Position numbers and translations under genes: made by a program. A DNA stretch of 64,000 nt from Stenotrophomonas geniculata ATCC 19374 = JCM 13324 (GTDB taxonomy: Bacteria > Pseudomonadota > Gammaproteobacteria > Xanthomonadales > Xanthomonadaceae): contig NZ_LLXT01000138.1 in assembly GCF_001431625.1 (NCBI RefSeq), forward strand, positions 124,001 through 188,000, in the 5' to 3' direction. Position 1 is the stretch's first letter; the number at the start of each line of letters is the position of its first letter. The notes under the pieces were generated by a model. It had not been told where the DNA came from. It searched no databases and worked only from the letters and a program-made list of their open reading frames with translations. This document shows positions 44,133 through 54,807 of the stretch, piece after piece.

Positions 44133-46682
44133 ATGTCCCTGGTCGAGTACCGCCGCAAGCGCAGTTTTGACAAGACCAAGGAGCCCGAGCCGGGCAAGGC
44201 GCTACCGAAAGGGCAACGCGCCATTTTCGTGGTGCAGCTGCACCACGCCAGCCGCAGGCACTACGACTTCCGCCTGCAGGTGGGTGACGCGCTGAAGAGC
44301 TGGGCCGTGCCCAAGGGGCCCAGTTACGACCCGAAGGTCAAGCGCATGGCGGTGGAGGTGGAAGATCATCCTGTCGACTATGCGACCTTCGAAGGCGAAA
44401 TCCCCAAAGGCCAGTACGGCGGCGGCCATGTCGCCCAGTTCGACCACGGTGTGTGGGCTACGCAGGGCGACCCGGAAGCCCAGCTCGCCAACGGCCATCT
44501 GCGCTTCGAACTGTTCGGCGCCAAACTGAAGGGCGGATGGCATCTGGTCCGCTCCGGGAAGCCGGCGCGCCAGCCGCAGTGGCTGCTGTTCAAGGACGAC
44601 GATGAATTCGCCAGCGACATCGAGGCAGACGATCTGCTGGCGGATGTTGCTGTAGCGCCAGCGGAGGATCTGAAGCGGGCCGGGGCCGGCAAGGCCGCGA
44701 AGAAGCGGCTCACCGGGGTACCCGCCAAGCGCACCCGACGAACGAACTGGGCGAAGAAGGCGCTGGCGCTCAGCAAGGCAAGAAAGGCCGCAGCGCCGTC
44801 CGGTCCCTTCGAACCGCAGTTGGCCAAGCTGGGCGAAGCGCCGCCCCAGGGCGAGCAGTGGGTCCATGAGATCAAATGGGATGGGTACCGAATCCTTGCT
44901 ACGGTGGCTGAGGGCAACGTGCAGCTGTGGTCGCGGAACGCATTGGAATGGACCGGCAAGCTCCCTGAAATACGTGACGCGATCACAGCACTGGGCCTCA
45001 CCTCGGCGGCACTGGACGGTGAGCTCATCGCCGGCGCCGGCACCAGGGAAGACTTCAACCTGCTGCAGGCCACGCTCTCCGGCGAGCGGCAGGGCATGCT
45101 GACGTATGCATTGTTCGATCTGCTGCACCTTGATGGCGTGGACGTCGCCGATGCGCCCTTGCTGGAACGCAAGGCCCTGCTGCAATCCGTGCTGGAGGGG
45201 CAGGGCAGGCCATTGGCGTTCAGTTCGCATGTACAGGGGGATGGCGACGAGGCCTATCGCCTGGCCGGTGAGCAGCACTTCGAAGGCATCATTTCCAAGC
45301 GCGCCGATCGCAGCTACTACAGTGGCCGCAGTGAGGATTGGCGCAAGACCAAACAGCTGGCCAGCGACGAGTTTGCGGTGGTCGGATACACCACGCCGAA
45401 AGGCAGCCGCACCGGGTTCGGCTCGCTGCTGCTGGCGCGGCCAGACCCGAAACATGGCTGGCTCTACGTCGGCCGCGTCGGATCCGGGTTCTCGGACGAA
45501 CTGATCGGCGAAGTCAGCAAGCGCATCGAAGGCGGCGGCAGCCGCAAGCCGACGGCGCATGTGCCCACCCAGGACACCGACGTGCGCGCCGCGACCTGGT
45601 TCCCGCCGCGTTTCGTGGTGGAGGTCTTCTATCGCGGGATTGGCGGGCAGAAGCTGTTGCGTCAGGCGTCACTGAAGGCGGTACGGGCGGACAAGGACAT
45701 CGCCGATCTCGCAGATTCCGATCGCGCCGGGCCGGTCACGGTCTCTGGTGGGAAGTCCGCAACGGCGCGTCCTGCGCGCGATGCGAAAACGTCACCCGCT
45801 ACCGACCGCACACCGCCCGCGCTGTCGTCTCCCGGCAAGATCCTGTTTCCTGGCGATGGCTACACCAAGCAGGAGGTATGGGACTACTACGCAGCAGTGA
45901 TGGAACATCTCCTGCCCGAGGTGGTTGATCGTCCGCTGTCGATCATCCGATGCCCCAGTGGCACCGCAAAACCCTGCTTCTTCCAGAAACACCATACAGC
46001 CGGGCTGGAGTTGGTCGACGCAGTAAAGCTCAAAGAAGAAAGCGGTATAAACGCCCATTACCTGGTGGTGCGGGACGCAGCCAGCCTGCTTGAACTGGTG
46101 CAGTTCAACGCGTTGGAGTTCCACCCCTGGGGCAGCCACGCCGAAGCGCCCGACAAGGCCGACCGCGTGGTGTTCGACCTGGATCCAGGACCGGACGTAC
46201 CCTTTGCCGAGGTCAAGAAAGCGGCAACCGACATCCGGAAACTGCTGGCGCAGCTGGAGCTGGAATCGTTCCTGCGTGTATCCGGCGGCAAGGGCCTGCA
46301 CGTGGTCGTGCCGCTCAATCCGGGATGCGATTGGGACCTGACCAAGCGCTTTGCGAAGGGTTTCGCCGATGCGCTGGCGCAATCCGAGCCCCAGCGATTC
46401 CTGGCAACGGCTACCAAAAGCCTGCGCAACAAGCGGATCTTCGTGGACTATCTGCGCAATGGGCGCGGTGCGACGGCGGTTGCGTCCTACTCGCTGCGGG
46501 CCAGGCCGGGGGCACCGGTAGCACTGCCGATCGCCTGGGGCGATCTGACGAAACTCAAGCGCGGAGACGCGTTCACGATCAAGGACGTGCCAGCAAAGCT
46601 GAAACGGCAGCGCAAAGACCCTTGGGCCGGTATCGGGAAAGTGAAACAGAATCTCGCGCGATGGGCGCAGGCAGACCCTTAG
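44133..46682 (+). CDS. ligD: Multifunctional DNA ligase D (NHEJ)
   Basis: An 849-residue enzyme with the order 3'-phosphoesterase, ATP-dependent ligase, polymerase/primase. The phosphoesterase domain has FVVQLHHASRRHYDFRL. The ligase active site is K248 in EIKWDGYRIL, with EGIISKRADRSYY and WRKTKQ further on. The polymerase domain carries FDLDPGPDVPF and SGGKGLHVVVPL. LigD repairs double-strand breaks together with Ku. No ku gene is in the window, which is unusual because the two are often adjacent. A lysine-rich linker lies around residues 180-225. Confidence 0.96.
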   Translation: MSLVEYRRKRSFDKTKEPEPGKALPKGQRAIFVVQLHHASRRHYDFRLQVGDALKSWAVPKGPSYDPKVKRMAVEVEDHPVDYATFEGEIPKGQYGGGHVAQFDHGVWATQGDPEAQLANGHLRFELFGAKLKGGWHLVRSGKPARQPQWLLFKDDDEFASDIEADDLLADVAVAPAEDLKRAGAGKAAKKRLTGVPAKRTRRTNWAKKALALSKARKAAAPSGPFEPQLAKLGEAPPQGEQWVHEIKWDGYRILATVAEGNVQLWSRNALEWTGKLPEIRDAITALGLTSAALDGELIAGAGTREDFNLLQATLSGERQGMLTYALFDLLHLDGVDVADAPLLERKALLQSVLEGQGRPLAFSSHVQGDGDEAYRLAGEQHFEGIISKRADRSYYSGRSEDWRKTKQLASDEFAVVGYTTPKGSRTGFGSLLLARPDPKHGWLYVGRVGSGFSDELIGEVSKRIEGGGSRKPTAHVPTQDTDVRAATWFPPRFVVEVFYRGIGGQKLLRQASLKAVRADKDIADLADSDRAGPVTVSGGKSATARPARDAKTSPATDRTPPALSSPGKILFPGDGYTKQEVWDYYAAVMEHLLPEVVDRPLSIIRCPSGTAKPCFFQKHHTAGLELVDAVKLKEESGINAHYLVVRDAASLLELVQFNALEFHPWGSHAEAPDKADRVVFDLDPGPDVPFAEVKKAATDIRKLLAQLELESFLRVSGGKGLHVVVPLNPGCDWDLTKRFAKGFADALAQSEPQRFLATATKSLRNKRIFVDYLRNGRGATAVASYSLRARPGAPVALPIAWGDLTKLKRGDAFTIKDVPAKLKRQRKDPWAGIGKVKQNLARWAQADP

Positions 46683-46689
46683 CCCGCGC

Positions 46690-46950
46690 CTACGCTTCGG
46701 GCGCCTGCATGCTACCGGGCAATACATGATCGCATTCGACCAGCCGCGCGTTGCTGACCGTCTGGCGCGACGGACAAGCACCGCACACCAGCGTCGTTCC
46801 ACCGGGTACCGCCCCCAACGCGTCCCCCGACAACTGCGTAATCCCGCCGCAGGTGTTGCAGCGCACGCGAATAGACCTGACGCGCTCAATACCCTGCACG
46901 CCGGAAGCGGCGTCCAGCTCCAGAACATGGAAAAGGCCGGTATTGGGCAT
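46690..46950 (-). CDS. Small zinc-ribbon protein (paralogue A)
   Basis: An 86-residue protein with two CxxC knuckles, VRCNTCGGITQ and LVCGACPSRQ, about 25 residues apart, enough for one zinc ion. The start at 46950 has GGGAG seven bases upstream; longer in-frame starts exist. It shares the layout CxxCG, then GTTL-x-CxAC, with the protein at 55140. It is convergent with ligD and divergent from BLUF-3. The function is unknown. Confidence 0.68.
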   Translation of the reverse strand: MPNTGLFHVLELDAASGVQGIERVRSIRVRCNTCGGITQLSGDALGAVPGGTTLVCGACPSRQTVSNARLVECDHVLPGSMQAPEA

Positions 46951-47139
46951 GGGGTGCTCCCGAGTCATCTGCCCCAAGCGTAAACGATCCATGGCATTGG
47001 GCGGGGAGGCGTCCTGCATGCCGTTTGTCGGCTGGATCCCAACTGATTCACAAAATGCACAGGATGGGAACAACTGCGGGGCGCAGGTGGCCTATCCTAG
47101 CGGCACGGAATCTGGGGGGATTCACTACAGGAGCAGTCA

Positions 47140-47589
47140 ATGCCGATCAGGGCAGTCGCATACGTCAGCGAAGCGGGCCCAGCCGTTGCCGGTGACCCGT
47201 TGGGCCTGCGCAGCGGGAAGCTGGACGATCTGGTCGATGATGCCGCCCGCTTCAACCGAAATGCCGGCGTTACAGGAGTTCTGCTGTTCGATGGCGCCCG
47301 CTTCCTGCAGTACATGGAGGGACCCGAGGACGGCTTGAGCGTGGCGTACTCGCGAGTCGTAGGTGCTTCGAGCCACGCAGGGCTCATCGAGTTGCAGCGG
47401 GGCAGGGTGGGCAACCGGCGACTCCCGTTCTGGCCGATGCGTTGGCTGCCGACGCAACCCGAGCAGTTGAAAATTCTTGCCTGCGCGGACTGGTCGGGGT
47501 TCGCCCAGCACAGCGGTGACGAAGCGCCAACCGAGACGGCGATGGATGTCCTGGCCAGGTTGGTGGAACCCTATGCCGTCGCGGCGTGA
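47140..47589 (+). CDS. BLUF-domain blue-light sensor, short form (paralogue 3)
   Basis: A 149-residue BLUF protein with a seven-residue insertion after the first strand compared with the other two. Y8 in RAVAYVSEA, N39 in AARFNRNAGVTG, Q57 in RFLQYMEGPED and the W-x-M in LPFWPMRWL are retained, so it should be photoactive. AGGAG precedes the start. TATCCT about 45 bases upstream is a possible -10 element. It stands alone between a zinc-ribbon gene and a small unknown gene, both on the other strand. Confidence 0.92.
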   Translation: MPIRAVAYVSEAGPAVAGDPLGLRSGKLDDLVDDAARFNRNAGVTGVLLFDGARFLQYMEGPEDGLSVAYSRVVGASSHAGLIELQRGRVGNRRLPFWPMRWLPTQPEQLKILACADWSGFAQHSGDEAPTETAMDVLARLVEPYAVAA

Positions 47590-47598
47590 TCCACCGGC

Positions 47599-47829
47599 CT
47601 AGCGACCTCCATAGCGTTCGGCCCACGGAATCTCGCCGCTGCACACATGGAGGTGCCCGGTGCGCATCACGCAATAAAGCCGCGCCTCCGGGTCCGCACT
47701 GGCAGCGATATAGTCCAGTGCCTCGGCGAGCATGCGGATGAACTGCGGCTCGGGGTAGAACGCTGCCCATTCCGGCAGCAATTCCTCCAGTTGCGCGATC
47801 ATCAGATCGATTTCCAAGTGCGTGCTCAC
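47599..47829 (-). CDS. Small hypothetical protein
   Basis: A 76-residue protein starting with GTG; AGGAGG eight bases upstream makes the start convincing. It is mostly helical (LEIDLMIAQLEELLPEWAAF, RMLAEALDYIAASADPEARL) and ends with a small basic tail. I know no family. It is convergent with BLUF-3, nine bases away. Confidence 0.65.
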   Translation of the reverse strand: MSTHLEIDLMIAQLEELLPEWAAFYPEPQFIRMLAEALDYIAASADPEARLYCVMRTGHLHVCSGEIPWAERYGGR

Positions 47830-48053
47830 TGCCTGATCCTCCTTCCAGGCACGTTAGCGACCACGCTGCAAGCAAGGAGTTGCGGTTCGCAGAGGCGACA
47901 CAGGCGTGTTGCCCACGCAACGCTCACCTGGCCTTGACCATGGCGTTGATCGCGGCAGCGCGTGAGCATCATCTGCACGACCACGCCACCGTCGTTTCAC
48001 CCGGCAAGGCGTATCAGAGAGGCCTCCCAGCTGAAGCTGCAAGGATCTCTTTC

Positions 48054-49547
48054 ATGTCCGAACCGTTCCCGCGCGCCAGCTTATGGTCAGCTGACACCGA
48101 GTCGCACAGCTTCCGCCCCCTTGCCGGCACGACGCGCGCGGACGTGCTGGTGGTGGGCGCCGGCATGACCGGCCTGCTGACAGCGGCCCGCCTGGCCGAT
48201 AGCGGCCTGGATGTGCTGGTGGTTGATGCGGGGCCCATCGGCGGGCGCAATACGGTGATGTCCACCGGCAATCTTTACGCGCCCGTCTCCCGGCTGGCCG
48301 ATCTGATCTCCCGTTGGGGCGGTGACACGGCCAGCCGTGTCGTGCAGTGGCGGCAGCAGGCGCTGCGGTCCATCGAAACACTGGTTCATCGCTACGATCT
48401 GCGCTGTGGCTTCCAACGCGTGGGCATGCAGTACGGTGTGCAGGATCGCACCCGCGAGGTCAACGCGCAGTTCGAGCGTGAGCTGCAGGCCTATCAGCGC
48501 GTCGGCCTGCAGTGCGAACACCGGCAGTCCGGGCTGCCGTTTGCATTGGGCCACGCCTTCCGCGTTCCCGATCAGGCGCAGTTGGATCCTGCGGCGTTCT
48601 GCAGGCAACTGGCACGTCATCTGGCAGGTCGCGTGCGCATCCACGACTGGACCCGGATCAACCGCATCGAGGCATCCGCCGGCGTTGCGACAGCCGATGG
48701 CGCCCGCATACAGGCCAGGCAGTTCGTGCTGGCTACGCATTCGCCCGCAGGCTTCAACCTGGTGCAGGCCGAGATGGAGGTGTACCGCGAGTACGGGGTG
48801 GCGGTGCCGGTTGCCAACCTACCTGCGGCAGGCATTCACTGGATCGCCGACCGGCACCGCTCATTGCGCGGGGTGCACGGCGCTGATGGCCGCGACTGGC
48901 TTGTGCTGGTTGGCGAAACACACCGCACCGGCGAAACGCCAGCGGTGGATCCGGCCCAGCATCTGCTAGCCGACGCGCGCCGCAACTTCAACGTGCAGCG
49001 CGAGCCGCTGTCCTGGTCGGCGCAGCAATTCCGGCCCGCCGACCAGCTGCCCTACATCGGCAGCAGCGCCCACGATAATGTGTGGGTCGCTACCGGCTAT
49101 GGGCCGGACGGTTTGACCTGGGCGGGCGTGGCCGCGTGCGCGATCACCGAGGGAATCATGGGCACGACCAGCGAGATCGAGCAGTTGCTCAGCCCCATGC
49201 GCTTCACCCCGGTGCGCTCGGCGGCCGGCTGGGCTCGCACCAACGCCACGGTGGCGCGGCACATGGTGGGAGATCGCCTTGCCACGGCGCCGTCGCACTC
49301 ACCCAGTGAGCTCGCCCCTGGTTGCGGCGCACTGCTGGACGTGGACGGAAAGCGCACTGCGGTCTACCGCGACGAGGGCGGGCGCCTGCACATGATGTCG
49401 GCGCTCTGCCCGCACCTGAAGTGCGTTGTCCAATGGAATGGCCATGAGCGCACCTGGGACTGCCCCTGCCACGGCAGCCGCTTTTCCGCCACCGGAGCGC
49501 TGCTGGAAGGCCCTGCCAGACAGGGCCTCACACCAGAACAGCTGTAG
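48054..49547 (+). CDS. FAD-dependent oxidoreductase with C-terminal Rieske [2Fe-2S] domain
   Basis: A 497-residue fusion. The DAO-type FAD domain has DVLVVGAGMTGLLTAARLA near residue 30 and ends with VWVATGYGPDGLTWAG. The Rieske domain has C452/H454 in CPHLKC and C470/H473 in CPCHGS, a complete cluster site. The fusion resembles YhfW-type proteins of unknown substrate. AAGGA lies eight bases upstream of the start. It sits alone on the plus strand with an unoccupied stretch of 224 bases before it. It probably oxidises an amine or similar small molecule, with electrons passing to the iron-sulphur centre. Confidence 0.9.
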   Translation: MSEPFPRASLWSADTESHSFRPLAGTTRADVLVVGAGMTGLLTAARLADSGLDVLVVDAGPIGGRNTVMSTGNLYAPVSRLADLISRWGGDTASRVVQWRQQALRSIETLVHRYDLRCGFQRVGMQYGVQDRTREVNAQFERELQAYQRVGLQCEHRQSGLPFALGHAFRVPDQAQLDPAAFCRQLARHLAGRVRIHDWTRINRIEASAGVATADGARIQARQFVLATHSPAGFNLVQAEMEVYREYGVAVPVANLPAAGIHWIADRHRSLRGVHGADGRDWLVLVGETHRTGETPAVDPAQHLLADARRNFNVQREPLSWSAQQFRPADQLPYIGSSAHDNVWVATGYGPDGLTWAGVAACAITEGIMGTTSEIEQLLSPMRFTPVRSAAGWARTNATVARHMVGDRLATAPSHSPSELAPGCGALLDVDGKRTAVYRDEGGRLHMMSALCPHLKCVVQWNGHERTWDCPCHGSRFSATGALLEGPARQGLTPEQL

Positions 49548-49562
49548 GCGCAGGCATCCACC

Positions 49563-50254
<692 letters not shown>

Positions 50255-50507
50255 TCACCACCTCGCAGGTGGCGGGCCCAGCATAGGAATGCACTGTGAG
50301 CGGCCTCATCAAGGGCGGGGCAACGTGGCGTCAATCCTTCAGGCAACGCGCGTTAACAATCAGCGTGGCGGCGCGGTCTGCGTCGGCCATGGCGTTCTGA
50401 TGCGGCACGTGGTTGCGCACCCCCTCACGCCATTCACCCCGCAACAGCGAGAATGGCCTACAGGGCGCACCATGCGCGAGCCGCCCAACGATTGCAGGAA
50501 TGCTGAG

Positions 50508-53159
50508 ATGTCCAACACCCCCTTTGGCGAGTCGTCATGTGCTGCCGCAGCCAGCGGTTGCATCGAAGTCCGCGGTGCGCGCGAGCACAACCTGAAGAAT
50601 GTCGATGTCTCCATTCCACGCAATGCACTGGTGGTGTTCTCCGGCGTGTCGGGATCCGGCAAGTCCTCGTTGGCCTTCGGCACGGTTTTCGCCGAGGCGC
50701 AGCGGCGCTACTTCGAATCCGTCGCACCCTATGCGCGCCGCCTGATCGACCAGGCGGGCGTGCCCGATGTGGATGCCATCGACGGGCTGCCCCCGGCGGT
50801 CGCCCTGCAGCAGCAGCGCGGCGCCAGCAATGCGCGCTCCTCGGTGGGCAGCGTGACCACGCTGTCCAGCCTGGTGCGCATGATGTTTTCGCGGGCGGGA
50901 GCCTACCCGGCCCACCAGCCCATGCTGTACGCCGAAGACTTCTCGCCCAACACCCCACAGGGCGCCTGCAGCACCTGCCATGGCCTGGGGTATGTCTACG
51001 AAGTGACTGAAGCACTGATGGTTCCGGACCCGTCGCTGAGCATCCGCGAGCGCGCCATCGCGTCCTGGCCACCGGCATGGCATGGCCAGAATCTGCGCGA
51101 CATCCTGGTCACGCTGGGCTACGACATCGATGTGCCGTGGAAGAAACTGCCGAAGAAGGACCGTGAGTGGATCCTGTTCACCGAGGAGACGCCCACCGTG
51201 CCGGTCTATGCCGGCTTCACGCCGGCCGAGACCCGTACCGCACTCAAGCGCAAGCAGGAGCCCAGCTACATGGGCACCTATACCGGCGCGCGCCGTTACG
51301 TGCTGCACACCTTTGCCAACACCCAGAGCGCCTTGATGCGCAAGCGTGTTTCGCGCTACATGGAAGGCAAGCTGTGCCCCGCCTGCCACGGAAAGCGCCT
51401 GAAGCCGGAGGCGCTTTCGGTCACCTTTGCCGGTGTGGATATCGGCGAGTTCATGCGGCTGCCATTGGACCAGCTGGCGGCGTTGCTCGAGCCCATCGCG
51501 CGGGGCGACTTCAGTGCACACAGCCACGGCGCGCGTTCCAGCAGGCGTGCAACGCCCCGCGATCGCGCCAAGCGGGCAGCAAGTGGCCGCGCGACCCACG
51601 AAGGCGCACCCGACGTGCGCCTGACCTCAGCCTTGTCTGAGGAAAAGCGCCTGGCGGCACAACGCCTGGCGGGCGGGGTCATGGCGCGTGTACGGCAACT
51701 GCGCGAGCTCGGCCTGGGCTATCTATCACTTGATCGCGCCACGCCCACGCTGTCGGCCGGCGAACTGCAGCGCCTGCGGCTGGCCACGCAGCTCAGCTCG
51801 TTGCTGTTTGGCGTGCTGTACGTGCTCGACGAACCCTCGGCCGGCCTGCATCCGGCCGACAGCCAGGCGCTGTACGACGCACTGGAACGGCTGCGCGACG
51901 GCGGTAACTCGGTGTTCGTTGTTGAACATGATCTGGAGCTGATGCGCCGCGCGCAGTGGCTGGTCGATGTGGGCCCGCAGGCAGGGGAGCATGGCGGACG
52001 CGTTCTCTACAGTGGCGAGCCCGATGGCCTGCGCGACGTTCAGGATTCGCGCACGGCGCAGTACCTGTTCGACCAGGTGCCTGCGCCCGCCAGCCGGCAG
52101 CGCAGTGTCATCAGCTGGCTGGAGCTGAAGGGTATCCATCGCCATAACCTGCAGGGCGTGGACGCGCAGGTGCCGCTGGGGCTTCTGACCGCAGTGACCG
52201 GTATTTCCGGATCGGGCAAGTCCAGCCTGATGGCACAAGCGCTGCCCGAGCTGATACTGCTGCACCTGGGGCATGAGCCGGTGGACGACAGCGCCGACAG
52301 CACACCCGCGGATGGGCCGACCGTGATCGAAGCCACGCGGGGCCAGCTGGCCGGCGACGTGGACGCCATCCAGCGCGTGGTGCAGGTAGACCAGAAGCCC
52401 ATCGGCCGCACGCCACGATCCAATCTGGCCACCTACACCGGCCTGTTCGATCACGTGCGCAAGCTCTTCGCCGCGACACCCGACGCGCGCCGCCGCCGAT
52501 TCGACGCGGGCCGCTTTTCGTTCAACGTGGCCAAGGGCCGATGCGAAACCTGCGAAGGCGAGGGCTTCGTCAGCGTCGAACTGCTGTTCATGCCGAGCGT
52601 CTATGCGCCGTGCCCCACCTGCCATGGCGCCCGCTACAACGAGGCCACCCTGAAGGTGCTGTGGAATGGTCGTACCATCGCCGAGGTCCTGCAGATGACG
52701 GTGGACCAGGCGCAGGCGTTCTTCGCCGAAGAAGACGCCATTGCCCGCCCGCTGCAGTTGCTGCAGGAAATCGGTCTGGGCTACCTGCGGCTGGGCCAGC
52801 CGGCCACCGAGCTTTCAGGCGGTGAGGCACAGCGCATCAAGCTGGCGACCGAGCTGCAGCGCAGCCAGCGCGGGCGCACGCTGTATGTGCTGGATGAGCC
52901 CACCACCGGCCTTCATGCATCTGACGCGGACAGGTTGCTGGCGCAGCTGCAACGGCTGGTGGAGGCTGGCAACACCGTGGTGATGATCGAGCACGACATG
53001 CGTTCTGTCGCACAGGCGGACTGGGTGATTGATGTCGGGCCAGGTGCAGGAGGCGCGGGTGGCACCATCGTGGCGAAGGGCACGCCGCAACAGGTGGCCC
53101 GCGCCAAGGGAAGCAGGACTGCGCCGTTCCTTGCGCGCGAGCTGGGGCAGGCAAGCTGA
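50508..53159 (+). CDS. UvrA2-like ABC ATPase (excinuclease subunit A paralogue)
   Basis: An 883-residue UvrA-family protein with two ABC ATPase modules. The first Walker A is GVSGSGKSS (46-54) and the second is GISGSGKSS (565-573). Signatures are [16 protein letters not shown] and [16 protein letters not shown], each followed by a YVLDEP Walker B. The C-terminal zinc module is intact ([19 protein letters not shown]). In the N-terminal zinc region only CSTCHGLGY is seen; its partner CxxC is missing. A basic insertion (about residues 343-365) is unusual. UvrA2 proteins are implicated in tolerance to DNA damage or drugs. AGGA eight bases before ATG supports the start. Confidence 0.9.
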   Translation: MSNTPFGESSCAAAASGCIEVRGAREHNLKNVDVSIPRNALVVFSGVSGSGKSSLAFGTVFAEAQRRYFESVAPYARRLIDQAGVPDVDAIDGLPPAVALQQQRGASNARSSVGSVTTLSSLVRMMFSRAGAYPAHQPMLYAEDFSPNTPQGACSTCHGLGYVYEVTEALMVPDPSLSIRERAIASWPPAWHGQNLRDILVTLGYDIDVPWKKLPKKDREWILFTEETPTVPVYAGFTPAETRTALKRKQEPSYMGTYTGARRYVLHTFANTQSALMRKRVSRYMEGKLCPACHGKRLKPEALSVTFAGVDIGEFMRLPLDQLAALLEPIARGDFSAHSHGARSSRRATPRDRAKRAASGRATHEGAPDVRLTSALSEEKRLAAQRLAGGVMARVRQLRELGLGYLSLDRATPTLSAGELQRLRLATQLSSLLFGVLYVLDEPSAGLHPADSQALYDALERLRDGGNSVFVVEHDLELMRRAQWLVDVGPQAGEHGGRVLYSGEPDGLRDVQDSRTAQYLFDQVPAPASRQRSVISWLELKGIHRHNLQGVDAQVPLGLLTAVTGISGSGKSSLMAQALPELILLHLGHEPVDDSADSTPADGPTVIEATRGQLAGDVDAIQRVVQVDQKPIGRTPRSNLATYTGLFDHVRKLFAATPDARRRRFDAGRFSFNVAKGRCETCEGEGFVSVELLFMPSVYAPCPTCHGARYNEATLKVLWNGRTIAEVLQMTVDQAQAFFAEEDAIARPLQLLQEIGLGYLRLGQPATELSGGEAQRIKLATELQRSQRGRTLYVLDEPTTGLHASDADRLLAQLQRLVEAGNTVVMIEHDMRSVAQADWVIDVGPGAGGAGGTIVAKGTPQQVARAKGSRTAPFLARELGQAS

Positions 53160-53238
53160 CGCCATCTCGTCCGGGGCTGCATGCATTCTGTTGTACTGTG
53201 GGAGTACTCGCAGCGCCCATCAGCGAGAGGATGGTCAG

Positions 53239-53559
53239 GTGAACGCTTCCATGCTCCCAAGAATCGTCGGCTTCGATGTCCCGTTGTTGCATGAGCGTGT
53301 AGACGCATCCACCGACGAAGCCATCACCGCGCTGCTGGATCTGGCGCCGGGCGCTCGCTGGACAGAGATGTTCCTCATCAAGTGCAGGGCCCTGGCGTCC
53401 CAGCTCCAGCTGGCGGATGTTCGCGTTGAAGGCGCCAGGATCTACTTCTACGGATCCATCAGCGATTCTCGTGGACTTGCCGACGCGGTGATGTCCATTG
53501 TCCACGTACTGAATGATGAGTTGATGCGCGAGCGGAATCACGCAGCCAGCCGCGCCTAG
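53239..53559 (+). CDS. Hypothetical small protein
   Basis: A 106-residue protein from a GTG start with AGAGGA upstream (ATG at 53251 is an alternative). It has a compact alpha/beta look: [57 protein letters not shown]. It is not recognised. It ends four bases into the convergent gene on the other strand, a tail-to-tail overlap. Confidence 0.62.
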   Translation: MNASMLPRIVGFDVPLLHERVDASTDEAITALLDLAPGARWTEMFLIKCRALASQLQLADVRVEGARIYFYGSISDSRGLADAVMSIVHVLNDELMRERNHAASRA

Positions 53560-53837
53560 GCGCAGCCAAGCAGGGACCAGCACCGATCCGCAATCTCCGC
53601 TGCGCCAGGATGACCGCGCAGGCTCGATCGCTTCGCAAGCCTGCCCTGGAGATCGTCGATCCATGCCGACCGGGTGCCATGCGGATCTCTCACATATATA
53701 TCGCAGGCAAGCCGGATAACGGGCGCCACTTCATATCGGAAGCTCATCGCGGGCAGGGCGCCCAGGTTGAACGCGATTTTCCAGTGGGCCAGCTCGCGCT
53801 CGACGTCGACAACGTGCTTGCTTCTTCCGTGGATCAT
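53556..53837 (-). CDS. Hypothetical small protein
   Basis: A 93-residue protein, MIHGRSKHVVDVERELAHWK at the start, with AAGGGG seven bases upstream. The central AMSFRYEVAPVIRLACDIY and WIDDLQGRLAKRSSL suggest a small helical protein. No family is recognised. It overlaps the preceding plus-strand gene tail to tail by four bases. Confidence 0.6.
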   Translation of the reverse strand: MIHGRSKHVVDVERELAHWKIAFNLGALPAMSFRYEVAPVIRLACDIYVRDPHGTRSAWIDDLQGRLAKRSSLRGHPGAAEIADRCWSLLGCA

Positions 53838-53990
53838 GGCGTTACCCCTTTTCGAAATTCCACTGTACACGCTTGTTGCTGCGGGCCTGTTCATGACCCT
53901 TGTTCATATGGGACGCGTCCCCGTACGCTCCCGTAACGGCGACACGCCCACAGTCAATCGGCAGCAGACTTGCTGCGGCGGAGAATCGAA

Positions 53991-54206
53991 ATGAACAGCG
54001 TCCCCGAACAGAACAGGAATGACCGCTCCAACGCGTCCGCTGAAGCAGAACAGCCTGTACAGCAGGGGCAGGGCGAGGGGGGCGAACCCGGCGGGGAGGA
54101 GCCCGGCAAGCAAGGACAGCAACAGCAGCAGGACAACAAGGATCGCGAGAGCCCGAAGCCAGCGGATGAAAAGAAGGGCGGTCTCGGCGGCGATACCCAC
54201 CGCTGA
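53991..54206 (+). CDS. Low-complexity hydrophilic small protein
   Basis: A 71-residue protein rich in Gln, Glu, Gly and Lys (QPVQQGQGEGGEPGG, QQQQQDNKDRESPK). It has no hydrophobic core and is certainly disordered. GGAGA lies upstream of the ATG. It resembles desiccation or stress-related hydrophilins in composition only. It fits the small-protein-rich stretch around it. Confidence 0.6.
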   Translation: MNSVPEQNRNDRSNASAEAEQPVQQGQGEGGEPGGEEPGKQGQQQQQDNKDRESPKPADEKKGGLGGDTHR

Positions 54207-54591
54207 GGAACAGGAGGAGCCGCGCGCCGCGCGGCTGCTTCCGCAGCAGACAGGGAGCGTGCATGTCCGCACAAAGCCAGGCGATCGCCTGATGACCAAG
54301 ATCATGTACCAGTGTCGTCCGGAGAAAATCACAACAATGGCGCAATGCCGTTGCTGCCACGCGCCCAGCCCTGGCGGGATGGAGTGCGCACGGTGCCTGA
54401 CTGGCAGGCTCGGCGATACGATTCACAATCGTGGTGCAGCGTTCGGCTGGCTGGAATCGTTCCGCAGGGTCCAGCAGGACGAAGCACACGTATTCGAATG
54501 CGCAAAGCGCGCCGATGCGGCATCTTCCTAGGCGTCGCATCCGGACCTGACATCGCGCAGGCGTATGCTCGAGTCATTCAGGAGCAATGCG
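54207..54591. other. 385-base stretch without a firm gene
   Basis: An open frame at 54292-54531 would encode about 79 residues with a cysteine pattern (QCRCC, ECARC), but no ribosome site or homology supports it. The start region of the 54592 gene (AGGAG at 54580-54584) lies at its end. I see no RNA gene or repeat. Confidence 0.35.
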
Positions 54592-54807
54592 ATGACTTTT
54601 CCGATCTGCATCTACGATAGAACGGGCACAGGGCTCCGGCTGCCTGCGGGATGGTGGATCGACCTTCAGTCCGATCTGCCTGCACTGGTGAAGGGTCCCA
54701 CGCGCATCGACCTTCCGCGATCCTCAAAAGACGAGCATCCACGATTGGATCCTGAGGTTCTCAGGGATCTCTTCCGGCGCATTGGAGGCTCTCAGTGGTC
54801 AGGTTGA
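54592..54807 (+). CDS. Hypothetical small protein
   Basis: A 71-residue protein, MTFPICIYDRTGTGLRLPAG at the start, with AGGAG seven bases upstream. It has charged proline-containing segments and no known domain. It overlaps the next gene by 13 bases, consistent with a two-gene unit. Confidence 0.62.
   Translation: MTFPICIYDRTGTGLRLPAGWWIDLQSDLPALVKGPTRIDLPRSSKDEHPRLDPEVLRDLFRRIGGSQWSG

Noticed and set aside
54292-54531. Possible small cysteine-containing protein
   Set aside because: No ribosome site and no family pattern; mentioned only in the description of the stretch.
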